From positions 1 to 64,000 of the forward strand of contig NZ_NKUG01000003.1 in the NCBI RefSeq assembly GCF_014845095.1: a stretch of 64,000 bases of DNA, in the 5' to 3' direction. Shown piece after piece: positions 43,016-52,855 of this stretch (its first letter is position 1; each line of letters starts with the position of its first letter). The notes below the pieces were generated by a model. The model was not told the DNA's origin and ran no database searches. It saw only the letters and a list, made by a program, of their open reading frames with translations. The stretch comes from Methylobacterium bullatum. GTDB lineage: Bacteria; Pseudomonadota; Alphaproteobacteria; Rhizobiales; Beijerinckiaceae. Made by a program: the position numbers and the translations under genes.

Positions 43016-46000
43016 GTGGGCAAGATTGAGATCGATCTGGATTGGGCGGGATCCGGCGACGGCGAGTCGTACGGCGGCAACGTAGAGACCGGCATCCGGC
43101 AGGATGCCATGCGGCAGGTCCTGCGCAAGCTCGCGGCAATGCCAGGTCGGGAGGAGCCCGAGCAGGACGACCGCTTCAAGTCCCGGCCCCGCGCGCTCAA
43201 TGTCATGCCCAACCGCCGCCACGAGGCCATCCTAGTGAGTGCACGGCGAGGGGACGGCAAGACAACCTTCCTGATCGACATCCTGCGTCTCATCGAGAAG
43301 GGCGCATCGGCCTACAGACCGTATGTGCCCACGGGCAAGGCGGACGAAAAGCTGGCGGCCCTCTACAGCCTCGGGATCGTCGACCCGACCCTCATCGAGA
43401 CGAAGCAGAACATCGTCGTCATCGTCATCGAGAAGATCAAGGTCGCAGTGGACCATGTGCACCGCCGCAACGAGGCTGCGAAGAAGGGTACGTACGAAGA
43501 TTTCAAAGCGGCACTGCGCGAGCTGGCCGCTGGCCTCACCCTCCTCGACGGCATTGGTAACGACGCACTTTATGGCAAGGACTGGGCGGACGCCGACTAC
43601 GTGCTCGATCGCGGCCTTGACAAGGCGCGCAGCGCCGGCGGGTTCGAGCGGGCGTTCCACCACTACGTCAGGGAAGCCTGCTCTTTCATAGGCGCGGATG
43701 CCTTCGTCCTCGCCATCGACGACGTAGACACATCCTTTGATAAAGGCTGGCCGGTTCTTGAGGCGCTCCGAAAGTACTTCGCGACGCCGCACCTGAAGGT
43801 GATCCTCGCCGGCGACCTAAAACTCTACAATTTGCTAGTGCGCCAGCAGCAGTGGAAGCAGATCACGAAGGACTTCCTGGACGTCGAACAGAAGGTTTTC
43901 AAAATTGAGCAGGAGGTGGGCGGATCGGGCTCGTACGCCGATCAGCTAGTTAAGACAGTGGACGTTCTCCAGGACCAATACCTCGTAAAGATCGTGCGCC
44001 CGGAGAACCGGATAGAGCTGGCTCCGCTGCTGCATCTGACGAGCCAAAGCAATGAAATAGAGTTTCACGCCTCGCGGTCGGCGACGCCGGGGTCGGCGAA
44101 AGAGCGCGATACCTCCCGTCGATTCGCAGAGCGGCTTCTCTGCATTAAATCGAGCGCCGATCAGGAGCTAATCCGCGCGACCGTGCTCCGGCTTCCGATG
44201 CGGAGCGGCTTGCAAGTGATGGCAGGCGCCTGGGACCTTGTCGCCGCGAAGGAAGCGCCCTCCGGTGGCGAACTCGAACGAGCCAGCGCCGCCGCATTGG
44301 ACATACTGAGACAGGTCGCGTCGACGTCCCTGATGAGTCTCGATCTTGATGAGTCCGGTCTCACGGATCCGAACTCGGGCCGGGTACTGGGAGCACTGAG
44401 CGAGTGGATGGCCTCAAAGCCTGATCTCTGGTTGGCAATGTCGCGCTGCCATCCAGGCGGCGTCGATGAGAAAATCGACTTCGTCAGCATCCGGATCGCG
44501 GCTCAGCTCGTCGAACTGTTCCTCCGCCAGCCTCACGCTATGGTCGATTACTGGCTTCGGATCTCGACGATCCGCGAGAAGCTGGATCGAGGCGAGGTCA
44601 TTTGGATCCCTCAGAGGGCATCGGATCGGTCTACCGAAAACGGTGCGCGAGACCTTCAAGCCTTGCTAGAGCACGTCAATGCCGGGATGGCGGAACGCGC
44701 AACCCAGTTCGTTAGCCGGTTGGCAGCCTGGGATGCTGGCCGGGGGCGTCAGGTTAATCGTCGCATACGGCTGAGCGGCGCCATTGTATTGGCTAAGCAC
44801 ACGATGCCCGGCGATGCTGCAGCGCTACAACTGTACGGAGTTGCGAAAGCGGAGGACGTCAGAGCCTTCTTGAAGAAGGCTTTCGAAGGAAGTGCGACGG
44901 ACCAAAAGAGTCGGCTTCTGGATGCGATTCCAGCACCGATGCACGGCTATCACCAAGCTCTGAAAGAAGCCTCAGGAGGCTCTCCGACGCAACTCCTTTC
45001 CGAAACCGGATCCAGATCGATCCTTGCCAACTCTCTTGCAAGCCTCGAGGCCGGCCTCACCGGAGACGCGTGCTTCGCCGCCATGTTGCCGGCTTTTCAC
45101 ATCGTCAGTGGTCAAGGAGCAGAGAACGGAGCCTACTCGGTCCTCCGCCTCATCGCATTCATCTCCGAGATGATCGGTTCAAGACAGCCGAGCATCTCAG
45201 AGGAGACAGTCAAGAGCATCATGAACACGCTCGTGAGCCGTAGGAGCTATCCCACGACGACGTTCTCCGGAGGTGACAGCTCGACCGATGAACGACCGGG
45301 CAACGAGGGTTCTCCGCGTGAGACGGCCGCGAACACTGCCTCTACCCCTGGCGACAAGCCTGTCGCACCCCCGACCCCACTTTCTCATCTGCTCGCAGAA
45401 TGGCTCAAAAGCCTTGAGATCGAGCAGAGGCCCATAACGGTCGCTCCAGTCACGCTCTCCCGCATGTGGACGAGGTTTACCTACGCGTTCGACGCCATAT
45501 CCAGCGAGCTCAAGCTCGGCGAAACCCGCTATCTGGGAGTGTTGATGCACCGATCTATCACGGCCTTTCTACATGCGGTGGGCCTGGAGGCGGTGCGCGC
45601 ATCGGGCATTTCGCCGGAACCTCAGGCGATGAACAACCCAGTTAGACATAGCGCACCGCTTCTTGAAGTGTTGAAAACCCTTAAAAAGAATCCAAACGTA
45701 AAGAATGACCAGAACGTCCGCTTCTTCAAATCAGTTTTTTCGTGCCCCCTGTGGGGGTATTATCTTGCTAGCGGCAAAATTGCATTCACTGGACGCGTCG
45801 CGCCTCGGAGTGCAGATAGAGAAGTATTTGATCTCTACAAAGCGGCCGTTGTGGAGGCGACGAAGCAGGTTCCGAGTTTTGAGATTGAGTTTAAGACTTC
45901 TGAATATGTTCTAAAACTGGAAGGCCCACAACTCCTTCTAAACTCTGTTCCTATTCAGGGACAAGCAGCCAGCTCAAAGCCAGCCCAGCAGAGAACTTCT

Positions 46001-46114
46001 GAATTAGGGGAATTAATTTCCTCAGTATCTACTGAGATAAAAACTGAGGAAAGGCCTTTGAGGCCAAGGGCAGTGACGAAGGTTTCCAGAAAAAGTCCAA
46101 AAAAGCAGATTTAA
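43016..46114 (+). CDS. rdrA: RADAR ATPase RdrA
   Basis: The product (1032 residues from GTG at 43016) is a large P-loop ATPase: Walker A SARRGDGKTTF with Lys about 82, Walker B FVLAIDDVDTSF at about 230-240, then a long helical C-terminal region. Together with the adenosine deaminase encoded six bases downstream it makes the RADAR pair, in which RdrA activates RdrB on phage infection. The start is uncertain: the frame is open back into the IS481-type element, and no ATG occurs between the element's end at 42931 and the conserved region, so the native 5' end may have been lost. The last 400 bases are more AT-rich than the rest. Confidence 0.85.
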   Translation: MGKIEIDLDWAGSGDGESYGGNVETGIRQDAMRQVLRKLAAMPGREEPEQDDRFKSRPRALNVMPNRRHEAILVSARRGDGKTTFLIDILRLIEKGASAYRPYVPTGKADEKLAALYSLGIVDPTLIETKQNIVVIVIEKIKVAVDHVHRRNEAAKKGTYEDFKAALRELAAGLTLLDGIGNDALYGKDWADADYVLDRGLDKARSAGGFERAFHHYVREACSFIGADAFVLAIDDVDTSFDKGWPVLEALRKYFATPHLKVILAGDLKLYNLLVRQQQWKQITKDFLDVEQKVFKIEQEVGGSGSYADQLVKTVDVLQDQYLVKIVRPENRIELAPLLHLTSQSNEIEFHASRSATPGSAKERDTSRRFAERLLCIKSSADQELIRATVLRLPMRSGLQVMAGAWDLVAAKEAPSGGELERASAAALDILRQVASTSLMSLDLDESGLTDPNSGRVLGALSEWMASKPDLWLAMSRCHPGGVDEKIDFVSIRIAAQLVELFLRQPHAMVDYWLRISTIREKLDRGEVIWIPQRASDRSTENGARDLQALLEHVNAGMAERATQFVSRLAAWDAGRGRQVNRRIRLSGAIVLAKHTMPGDAAALQLYGVAKAEDVRAFLKKAFEGSATDQKSRLLDAIPAPMHGYHQALKEASGGSPTQLLSETGSRSILANSLASLEAGLTGDACFAAMLPAFHIVSGQGAENGAYSVLRLIAFISEMIGSRQPSISEETVKSIMNTLVSRRSYPTTTFSGGDSSTDERPGNEGSPRETAANTASTPGDKPVAPPTPLSHLLAEWLKSLEIEQRPITVAPVTLSRMWTRFTYAFDAISSELKLGETRYLGVLMHRSITAFLHAVGLEAVRASGISPEPQAMNNPVRHSAPLLEVLKTLKKNPNVKNDQNVRFFKSVFSCPLWGYYLASGKIAFTGRVAPRSADREVFDLYKAAVVEATKQVPSFEIEFKTSEYVLKLEGPQLLLNSVPIQGQAASSKPAQQRTSELGELISSVSTEIKTEERPLRPRAVTKVSRKSPKKQI

Positions 46115-46119
46115 TCCGC

Positions 46120-48660
46120 ATGGCCTCTCTCATTTACCGCCGCGGCTTCAGCGACACTTACGGCTTGGCCATGCTTGGCCGGGGGCAGGTGCCGTCTATT
46201 GAGGAGACGCGGCGGCGGATCTTTATCGCCGAGCGGCGGTCGGGTGTCGGGCGGCCGGACCACTTCTACAAGGGCTACCTTGAGCATCGCCTCGGGGACG
46301 CCCAACACGTGGGAGACTTACCCTGGATCGTCCTTGGGAGCCTCGCCGAGCGCTATCTGGAGCGGCGGGGTCGGCGCGTGGCTGTGCGCTACGAGCTATT
46401 TGGGGAGTGGCACGAGCTCCTGCCGTTCCTCTCGCCGCTTGCCGTAATAGTCGCCTTTCTAGTGAACGAGGGGCGCGGGCCCGCCCATGGCGTGGACCCG
46501 CGCCCGTTCCTGGCGAAGGAGATCGGCGAGACGGCGCTCATCGGGGCCGCGGATCCCAGCCTCGACGACCTTGTCGCTCGCGAGGGGCTGAACGAGCTGC
46601 ACATGCACCTCAACGGCTCGACGGAGCTCGACGTGCTGTGGCCGGACGCGTGTAGCGCACCGGACGCGTTCTATGCCGAGCTCAAAGAGGCGCAAGGCAA
46701 GAGCCCGGAGCCGTCTCTAGAGCTCTACGAACAGCTGGAGCCGGGGCTGGGGCCCTACGGTGTCTACCAGCGGCTTCGCGCGGCCCGGCGCGTGCGCCGG
46801 CACCTCGTCGCGGAGCTTAAGCCCGACCTCGGAGGAAAGGCGGGAAAGGCCCCCCTGGCGACAGGCCTCGAAGCCTTGCTGCGGGCGGCGGTGTTCGACC
46901 TTCCGGACGGTGACTGGCCCCGCCCGCTGGGCAGTCCCCTGAGCATGCATCCGGCCTGCGTACTGTTCGGCGGGCCACCGCACCGGCCGATAATCGAAGA
47001 GGCGGCCTTCCTATACTGCTGCCTTGCCACTCTTCGGCGCGACCCGGGACACAAGGTGATCGGGGCCGGGCTCTACTTCAACCTCCTAATGCTCACCCAG
47101 CTGGCGCGCCTTGCGGTCCAGCAGGTCGACGAGAGCGGCTTCGACCAATTCCAGAAGTACACCCTGCTCGGTACCCGGGAAAGGATTGAGCGCCGCTACC
47201 TCGCCCGCTTCCGCCAGTTGAATGGCCACGAGCCCTTCGACACGCTTCGACACCTGGAAGGCCGCTTCGCGCCCAAGGCAACCGTAACCAAGACCCGGAC
47301 CCTCATCGCTGACATCGTGGGTGGCTATCTTGATTTCCGGGGCTGCCGGTCCGATCGGCGGGAGCGAGACCTCCGAGGCGCGCCGCCGCGGTGCCTTTTC
47401 GGCCGCCATTGCGGGATCGCCCCCTGCGGCCCGTCGGGGCGTGCGAATGCAGAGTTCGCCCTCGTCGCCCACTTCATTAAGCGTCGTGCAACCGACGACA
47501 ACGACCGCAGCCGGCGATGCCGCGACAGCGACTTGCGGATCGGGCTCAACGAGCAGGCCCGCGTCCTAGAGACGCTCCGGAAGGGCAGCGCGACGGTGAG
47601 AGCGCTGCTCCAGGGGATCGACGGGGCTTCCAACGAGCTGCACGCCCCACCCGAACCGTTCGCGCCCGCCTTCCGCCTCGCGCGCCGCGCGGGCATCTCC
47701 CGCGCTACTTTCCACGTCGGTGAGGACTTTCGGCACCTGTTGTCGGGAATCAGGTCGGTTGTGGAGGCGCTTGTCTTTTTGGACCTTCGCTCCGGGGATC
47801 GTATCGGCCACGCGACGGCTCTCGGCATCGATCCGGCGCTCTGGCTATCCAGGACGGCCCCGCGCGCGGTGCTGAGCCGGATTGACGTTCTGGACGACGC
47901 GGTCTTTGCCTTCCGCTCACTGGCGGCGGTCGGGGGGTACGCCCAGGACATGCTCCTTCTCGGGCGTCTGATCGCCGAGCACTCTGAGATCCTCTACGGG
48001 CAAGAGCGAAGCCCCGATCTTCTCCACCGGGCCTGGGAGCTGCGCCGCCTCGATGCGCTCGAAGTGCGGGCGGTGGAGCGAAGCCTTCTGAGAAACGGCC
48101 AGGTGCTCACGGGCGAGGCCGTCGCCCAAGAAGCACAGTTCCTGTCTCAGACTGCCTTGGACGAGCAGCGCTCATCCGAGCTTCGCTTGATCGCGGACAT
48201 GGTCGCCCGGTCCGGGGCCGCCTACGAGGTCTTCAGCGAGCGGCACGCCCTCGACCCGAAGCGGGCGAACGAGCGCGTCGACGTGGAGGCGGCGCAGATC
48301 TCAGAAAAAGCTTTCACGGCATTGCAGGACCACGCACTCGGTTTCGTCAACGAACGCGGGGTGGTCTTAGAGACGCTGCCGACAAGCAACCTGCGGATCA
48401 GTTTCTATGACAGCATGGCCGAGCATCATCTCTACCGCTGGCTCGGCCTGTGCGAGCCGACGATCACGAACTGGCCCACCGTTTGCGTTGGGAGCGACGA
48501 CCCCGGAATCTTCGCGACAAACCTCCGCAACGAGTACGCTGCGATTGGGAGTGTCCTGCGCCAAAGGTTCAAGCTGACCGCGTCCGAGACAGCTGGTCGG
48601 TTGGAGCAGCTAAACGCGAACGGCCGCGCACACCGCTTTCCTCCTGACTGCGATCCTTGA
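46120..48660 (+). CDS. rdrB: RADAR adenosine deaminase RdrB
   Basis: The 846-residue protein is a large, divergent adenosine deaminase. Metal and catalytic motifs are visible: ELHMHLNGS (His161, His163), TFHVGEDF (about 530-537), DRIGHATALG (about 558-567) and VGSDDPGIF (about 790). Its size, with long inserts relative to ordinary 340-residue deaminases, and its place directly after rdrA identify RdrB. It deaminates adenosine in RNA or adenine nucleotides during infection. The reading frame appears intact. The stop is overlapped by an Abi_C remnant in another frame. Confidence 0.9.
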   Translation: MASLIYRRGFSDTYGLAMLGRGQVPSIEETRRRIFIAERRSGVGRPDHFYKGYLEHRLGDAQHVGDLPWIVLGSLAERYLERRGRRVAVRYELFGEWHELLPFLSPLAVIVAFLVNEGRGPAHGVDPRPFLAKEIGETALIGAADPSLDDLVAREGLNELHMHLNGSTELDVLWPDACSAPDAFYAELKEAQGKSPEPSLELYEQLEPGLGPYGVYQRLRAARRVRRHLVAELKPDLGGKAGKAPLATGLEALLRAAVFDLPDGDWPRPLGSPLSMHPACVLFGGPPHRPIIEEAAFLYCCLATLRRDPGHKVIGAGLYFNLLMLTQLARLAVQQVDESGFDQFQKYTLLGTRERIERRYLARFRQLNGHEPFDTLRHLEGRFAPKATVTKTRTLIADIVGGYLDFRGCRSDRRERDLRGAPPRCLFGRHCGIAPCGPSGRANAEFALVAHFIKRRATDDNDRSRRCRDSDLRIGLNEQARVLETLRKGSATVRALLQGIDGASNELHAPPEPFAPAFRLARRAGISRATFHVGEDFRHLLSGIRSVVEALVFLDLRSGDRIGHATALGIDPALWLSRTAPRAVLSRIDVLDDAVFAFRSLAAVGGYAQDMLLLGRLIAEHSEILYGQERSPDLLHRAWELRRLDALEVRAVERSLLRNGQVLTGEAVAQEAQFLSQTALDEQRSSELRLIADMVARSGAAYEVFSERHALDPKRANERVDVEAAQISEKAFTALQDHALGFVNERGVVLETLPTSNLRISFYDSMAEHHLYRWLGLCEPTITNWPTVCVGSDDPGIFATNLRNEYAAIGSVLRQRFKLTASETAGRLEQLNANGRAHRFPPDCDP

Positions 48661-48904
48661 AAGCGTTTGCAGGACCTATCTGAAGGCCGCAGGCCACCCT
48701 GTGCCGAAGATGAGGGGGCTTGGCGCTCTCTGGCCAGAAACGGCAAAACATCTTGGCTTGGCTCCCGGCGCGCTTGCCGATGATGACCTCAGACGAATCC
48801 TGCAAGGCTTACTTAGCGTTGCTAATGGAGTAGCCGCATTGCGCGCACCCATGAAGGATCGGCTCAAGGCAAGGGAAACGTTGAAAAGAAAAGGCATAAC
48901 TTAG
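48632..48904 (+). pseudogene. Abi_C abortive-infection protein fragment
   Basis: In the frame overlapping the rdrB end, TAFLLTAILESVCRTYLKAAG leads into LWPETAKHLGLAPGALADDDLRRILQGLLSVANGVAALR. This is the C-terminal domain of the abortive infection family (PF14355), which usually ends in an LRN...DAHG motif. Here that motif is replaced by APMKDRLKARETLKRKGIT and a stop. Both ends are therefore missing. The match starts abruptly inside the rdrB 3' end, as expected of a recombination scar. Confidence 0.6.
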
Positions 48905-49617
48905 AGCCACGTCACGCTTGGCTGGCAGTGCATGCTGCGCATACGATGGCTCTTTTGATAATCGAAACGTGGTCAGCGCGAAAGATATAAAAAGCTGCAT
49001 TGAGACAAAATTGGCGGGTATGATTAAAGACGGTCAGCCCGGAAGATAAGTACGGGCATAATCATCCTACAAAAGGGGGAAGGATTTTTTACGTCATACT
49101 GGAACCAAAGATCCGGAGATCCTCGAGACACACTTTATAATTTTTTAAGAGCCAAAGTGATTGTGTCCGCAACGGCTTTTATATAGCTCATATTTCCAGC
49201 TCTGTATTTTTTAGGGGACTGATAAAACTGGGCAGGCTGGTGATTTTTTTTGGTGGATTTGTGAACCGAATTCTGCAGCAGAGGGTGCTCTATGCCGCGT
49301 GATCAACGGCCGGGAGACGCTCCAACTTCGCCAACTGAGCCTGTAGCACCTCTCGGCACCAAAACTGCGGATGAACCAAAGTTGTACGCCGAAACACACT
49401 TTTGACGGCTCCAGGGTGGCACGTGTGGTGACGCCGGGGGCGTGGGGAAGTGGGGCACGTCAGGGCCTTTTGAGAGCACTCGGCGGCCACGTAGCAGAGC
49501 GTCGGCGATTGCCGCGAAAAGTCATTGCAGATGTCTCCGTGCATGTTATGCACGGGTAGGTTCACTCAGTCACACTGCTAATGACAAATTGTATTCGAGG
49601 GCAAATCGGGGCTCACT
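48905..49617. other. Non-coding accessory gap
   Basis: About 710 bases with no supported gene. 49060-49260 is AT-rich. A minus-strand frame ending at 49290 (…HPQFWCREVLQAQLAKLERL) looks partly protein-like and may be the tail of a lost gene, but there is no start or family I can defend. Confidence 0.4.
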
Positions 49618-50760
49618 ATGCAGTTAAGCAAAGAAGTGTTTCAGCAACAACTTAAGGTCATGCAAGATCGGGTTTTACGAAAAACCAAAATTCCTTTTGT
49701 CTCATTTAATGAGGGCCTGCCGTTTGAATGGGAGGGCTACAAGGAAGGGCTACGGCAGCGAGGCCTGAAACGCCTCCAAGTCCATACTTGGCAGAAAAGC
49801 TCTGTCGGCAGCGGCGCCATCCTGAAGCGGCTGATCTACGCAATCGAAATCCCAAAGGGGGTTGAAGGAGACGCCAACGGCTTTGTCAGCTGGGCGAATG
49901 AGCATGGGCACGCCAGTCGCTCCCATCGTGAACTGCTTGATGCGCAGGAAGAGCCGGCGCTGACGAAGCGCGCCGAGTCATGGGCTTTTGAATTCTATCG
50001 CGAGAATGGCGATCCTGAAGATGCCTTTGAGGAGCTGCTGGAGATCGCAGGACCTCGCTACGATTTGGTCGCCTATCTGTTCTTCCTGCGGGATTCGCAG
50101 CGCTTCATGCCGATCCGCGTGCAGACGTTCGACAAGGCTTTTCGCGATTTGCAATTGAGTCTGAAGACCGAAGGTCATTGTACCTGGGCGAACTATCAGC
50201 AATACATCGAAGCGCTGAAATCGGTGCAGGCCGAGCTCCAGACCATGCCCAATCTATCCGACGCCGGATTGGTCGATGCTCACTCCTTCTGTTGGCTACT
50301 TGTGCGCCCGGAACTCGATGGGGATGACGATCGGTTGATCGCGAGCGCAAAAGGCAAAGCTTCGAACTCGAAGAAATACGACGGCAGGCAAGTTGCCGTC
50401 TTTGACATGGCAAATATGACCATGGAAACGGTGCGCCAAGCAAATGGGCAGATAGTAGAGACGACCCGGAAGGTCAAAGAGCTGTGGATGTCAAAAACCG
50501 GCCTGCAAACCTACATCGAGGCATTGCTCGAAAAGCAGGAGGATAAGTGTGCGCTGACTGGCATAACATTCCATTACGTTGGAAAGGGCGATGATAAACA
50601 GAGGCGCCCGTCCCTAGATCGAAAAGATAGCGACAAGCATTATGAGGTCGGAAACCTGCAAGTTGTATGCAAGTTCATAAATAAATGGAAAAGTAACGCT
50701 CGCGACGAGGAGTTTCTTCGTCTAATAGGTCTTGTTAGGAAGCCGCCGGGAGAAATTTGA
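49618..50760 (+). CDS. HNH-like endonuclease-domain protein
   Basis: The 380-residue protein has a C-terminal HNH-like finger at about 300-365: QEDKCALTGITFHY, RRPSLDRKDSDKHYEVGNLQVVC and NKWKS, which follow the CxxTG...SLDR.D...Y..GN pattern of HNH nucleases that lack some zinc cysteines. The N-terminal 300 residues have no recognised domain. The gene stands alone between the RADAR locus and the ISL3 element. A restriction or anti-phage role is plausible from context, but the substrate is unknown. GC content is intermediate. Confidence 0.7.
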   Translation: MQLSKEVFQQQLKVMQDRVLRKTKIPFVSFNEGLPFEWEGYKEGLRQRGLKRLQVHTWQKSSVGSGAILKRLIYAIEIPKGVEGDANGFVSWANEHGHASRSHRELLDAQEEPALTKRAESWAFEFYRENGDPEDAFEELLEIAGPRYDLVAYLFFLRDSQRFMPIRVQTFDKAFRDLQLSLKTEGHCTWANYQQYIEALKSVQAELQTMPNLSDAGLVDAHSFCWLLVRPELDGDDDRLIASAKGKASNSKKYDGRQVAVFDMANMTMETVRQANGQIVETTRKVKELWMSKTGLQTYIEALLEKQEDKCALTGITFHYVGKGDDKQRRPSLDRKDSDKHYEVGNLQVVCKFINKWKSNARDEEFLRLIGLVRKPPGEI

Positions 50761-51026
50761 GTGTCGTATTTGAATAAAATAATGTTGGAATCGAGATAGG
50801 GGCGTTTATTGGCGTTTTCGCTCCCCTCTATTTCATAAATGCCAGCGAGGAGAACCGGAATAAAGAACGTCAGATGGCGACGGCGCCAGCAGAAGAACGT
50901 CCTACTTATTTCATAAATGCGACCGGGGGAGTCATGATCCTCGTACGGGAGAATTACGCTCTCCCTGCATTGCGTCCTCGAAAAAACGCCGCAGGGGCGG
51001 TGAGGTAATGATTCGCCGCCATTGAA

Positions 51027-52795
51027 GTGGCTCTTCGCCAAGTCTGGTGGATTGGGTTGTTGGGGCGAATGCTGGGAGGGAGCTCCTGGCTGAACCGGGC
51101 GGGGATTCTCAGATCAGGGCATGACCCTACTCTGTCATATCCCCGGTTGTCGCCTTCTCCACGTCAGGCGTGAGGAGAGCGCTGCTCTTTGCATTGCCGC
51201 TCAAGCGAAGCGCGATCATGCCCGTTGCCCACGCTGTCATACAGTCAGCCGGTCGGTGCATAGTCGCTATCACCGGCGTCCCGCCTACCTGCCGACGATC
51301 GGTCAGGAGGTGCGTCTGACCCTGACGATCCGACGTTTCTACTGCCACGATCCTGTTTGCGCGCGTCGGACCTTCGCCGAGCGTCTGCCCCGCCTCCTCG
51401 ACCGCTACGCTCAGAGGACCCGCCGCCTGGCCGATGCCCAGGTTCGGACCGCGCTGGCGCTCGGTGCCACACCCACCGCCCGGCTGCTGCCGCACCTGGC
51501 GATGCCGACCAGTGCCACGACGCTGCTGCGGGGTATCCGCAAATGGCCGCTGCCGCCCGGATCCAAACCGATCATCGTCGGTGTCGACGACTGGGTCCTG
51601 CGCAAGGGCCGAACCTATGGCACCATTCTCGTCGACCTCGAACGCCGCCGTCCCATCGACCTGCTACCGGATCGTTCGGCCTCGACGCTGGCGGCCCGGC
51701 TCCGGCGCGACCCACATATCCAGGTCGTGGCACGGGACCGCTCGACCGAATATGCGCGCGGGACCGCCATGGGTGCGCCCGATGCCGTTCAGGTCGCGGA
51801 TCGGTGGCATCTCCTGCTCAATACCCGACAGATGGTCGAGCGCTGGCTCGCCCGCGTCCATCCGCGTCTGAAGCTGTTGCCGGCCGTGGCCCCGTCATCG
51901 CCATTGATTCAGCGCGTCGCGCCCTACCCGCGCGCACGGTCCGAGATGCTCGTGCGGGCCGCGGCCCGTGGTCGATGGGAAGCGGCCTATGACGACGTGC
52001 GTCGCCGCCATGCGGAGGGGCACTCGCTTCGGCGCATCAATCGCGAGACTGGCTTGGCCCGAGCGACGGTACGCAAGTACGCCTTCGCCGAGAGCTTCCC
52101 CCGGAACGGTATGCGTGAACCGAAGCCGAGCATGCTCGATCCTTATCTCGGGCATCTGCATGGCCGCCTCGAGGAGGGCTGCGAGAACGCTGCGCAGCTC
52201 TGGCGCGAACTTCAGGGTATCGGCTTTGCTGGCACCTCGAAGCAGGTGCGTCGCTGGTTGTCCGAGTGGCGCGCAGGCCCGGCTGGAACGACTATTCGGT
52301 CGTCGCCAGCACCGGCTGACATCCGTGTTGCGACCTCCACCGCATCACCCCTGGCCTCATCCAAGAAGCTGTCCTGGTATCTCCTACGGGAGCCCGAAGA
52401 CCTCGGCCCCGAGGCAGCCGCGGTCGTCTCGCGCGTCCTGCAGGATACCGAGGCGGCCAAGGTCGTCGATTTCGGCCGCCGGTTCTGCCGGATCGTCCGG
52501 AGCCGCTGTGGCCAGCAGCCGTCAGGAAAATCAGATGTCACGGCGTTCGATGAATGGCTGGGCGACGCGCAAACCTGCGGTGTCCGGATCGTCGAGAGCT
52601 TCGCTGCTGGCCTCGGTCAGGATAGAGATGCTGTTCGCTCCGCGCTGACACTGCCTTGGAGCAGTGGACAAGCCGAATGGCAGATCACGCGTCTCAAGCT
52701 CTTGAAGCGCGCCATGTACGGCCTCGCCAATCTCGATCTCCTACGACGACGGTTCCTCCTCGCAGCCTAATCCACCAAACTTGGCGAAGAGCCAC
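51027..52795 (+). mobile_element. ISL3-family insertion sequence, apparently intact
   Basis: The ends GTGGCTCTTCGCCAAGTCTG... (51027-51053) and its complement at 52769-52795 match at 26 of 27 positions. They enclose one uninterrupted transposase gene. The flanking eight bases on each side do not match, so no target duplication is visible, which may reflect a later deletion. Confidence 0.85.
51121..52770 (+). CDS. ISL3-family transposase
   Basis: The 549-residue protein has the N-terminal zinc-binding region (ARCPRCHTVSRSVHSRYHRR, CHDPVCARRTFAE), the DDE catalytic domain starting IIVGVDDWVLRKGRTYGTI, VQVADRWHLLLN, and a C-terminal WSSGQAEWQITRLKLLKRAMYGLANLDLLRRR typical of ISL3. The frame is uninterrupted and the TAA overlaps the right terminal repeat. 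It is probably active. Confidence 0.95.
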   Translation: MTLLCHIPGCRLLHVRREESAALCIAAQAKRDHARCPRCHTVSRSVHSRYHRRPAYLPTIGQEVRLTLTIRRFYCHDPVCARRTFAERLPRLLDRYAQRTRRLADAQVRTALALGATPTARLLPHLAMPTSATTLLRGIRKWPLPPGSKPIIVGVDDWVLRKGRTYGTILVDLERRRPIDLLPDRSASTLAARLRRDPHIQVVARDRSTEYARGTAMGAPDAVQVADRWHLLLNTRQMVERWLARVHPRLKLLPAVAPSSPLIQRVAPYPRARSEMLVRAAARGRWEAAYDDVRRRHAEGHSLRRINRETGLARATVRKYAFAESFPRNGMREPKPSMLDPYLGHLHGRLEEGCENAAQLWRELQGIGFAGTSKQVRRWLSEWRAGPAGTTIRSSPAPADIRVATSTASPLASSKKLSWYLLREPEDLGPEAAAVVSRVLQDTEAAKVVDFGRRFCRIVRSRCGQQPSGKSDVTAFDEWLGDAQTCGVRIVESFAAGLGQDRDAVRSALTLPWSSGQAEWQITRLKLLKRAMYGLANLDLLRRRFLLAA

Positions 52796-52855
52796 CTCGT
52801 TGGGGCCGATCAATAGGACTGCATGGATATTTGGTGAAGCCTAGCAAGTGCTCTT

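Noticed and set aside
50825-50925. Two TATTTCATAAATGC repeats upstream of the ISL3 element
   Set aside because: Only two short copies, with no symmetry or gene association strong enough to support a function.
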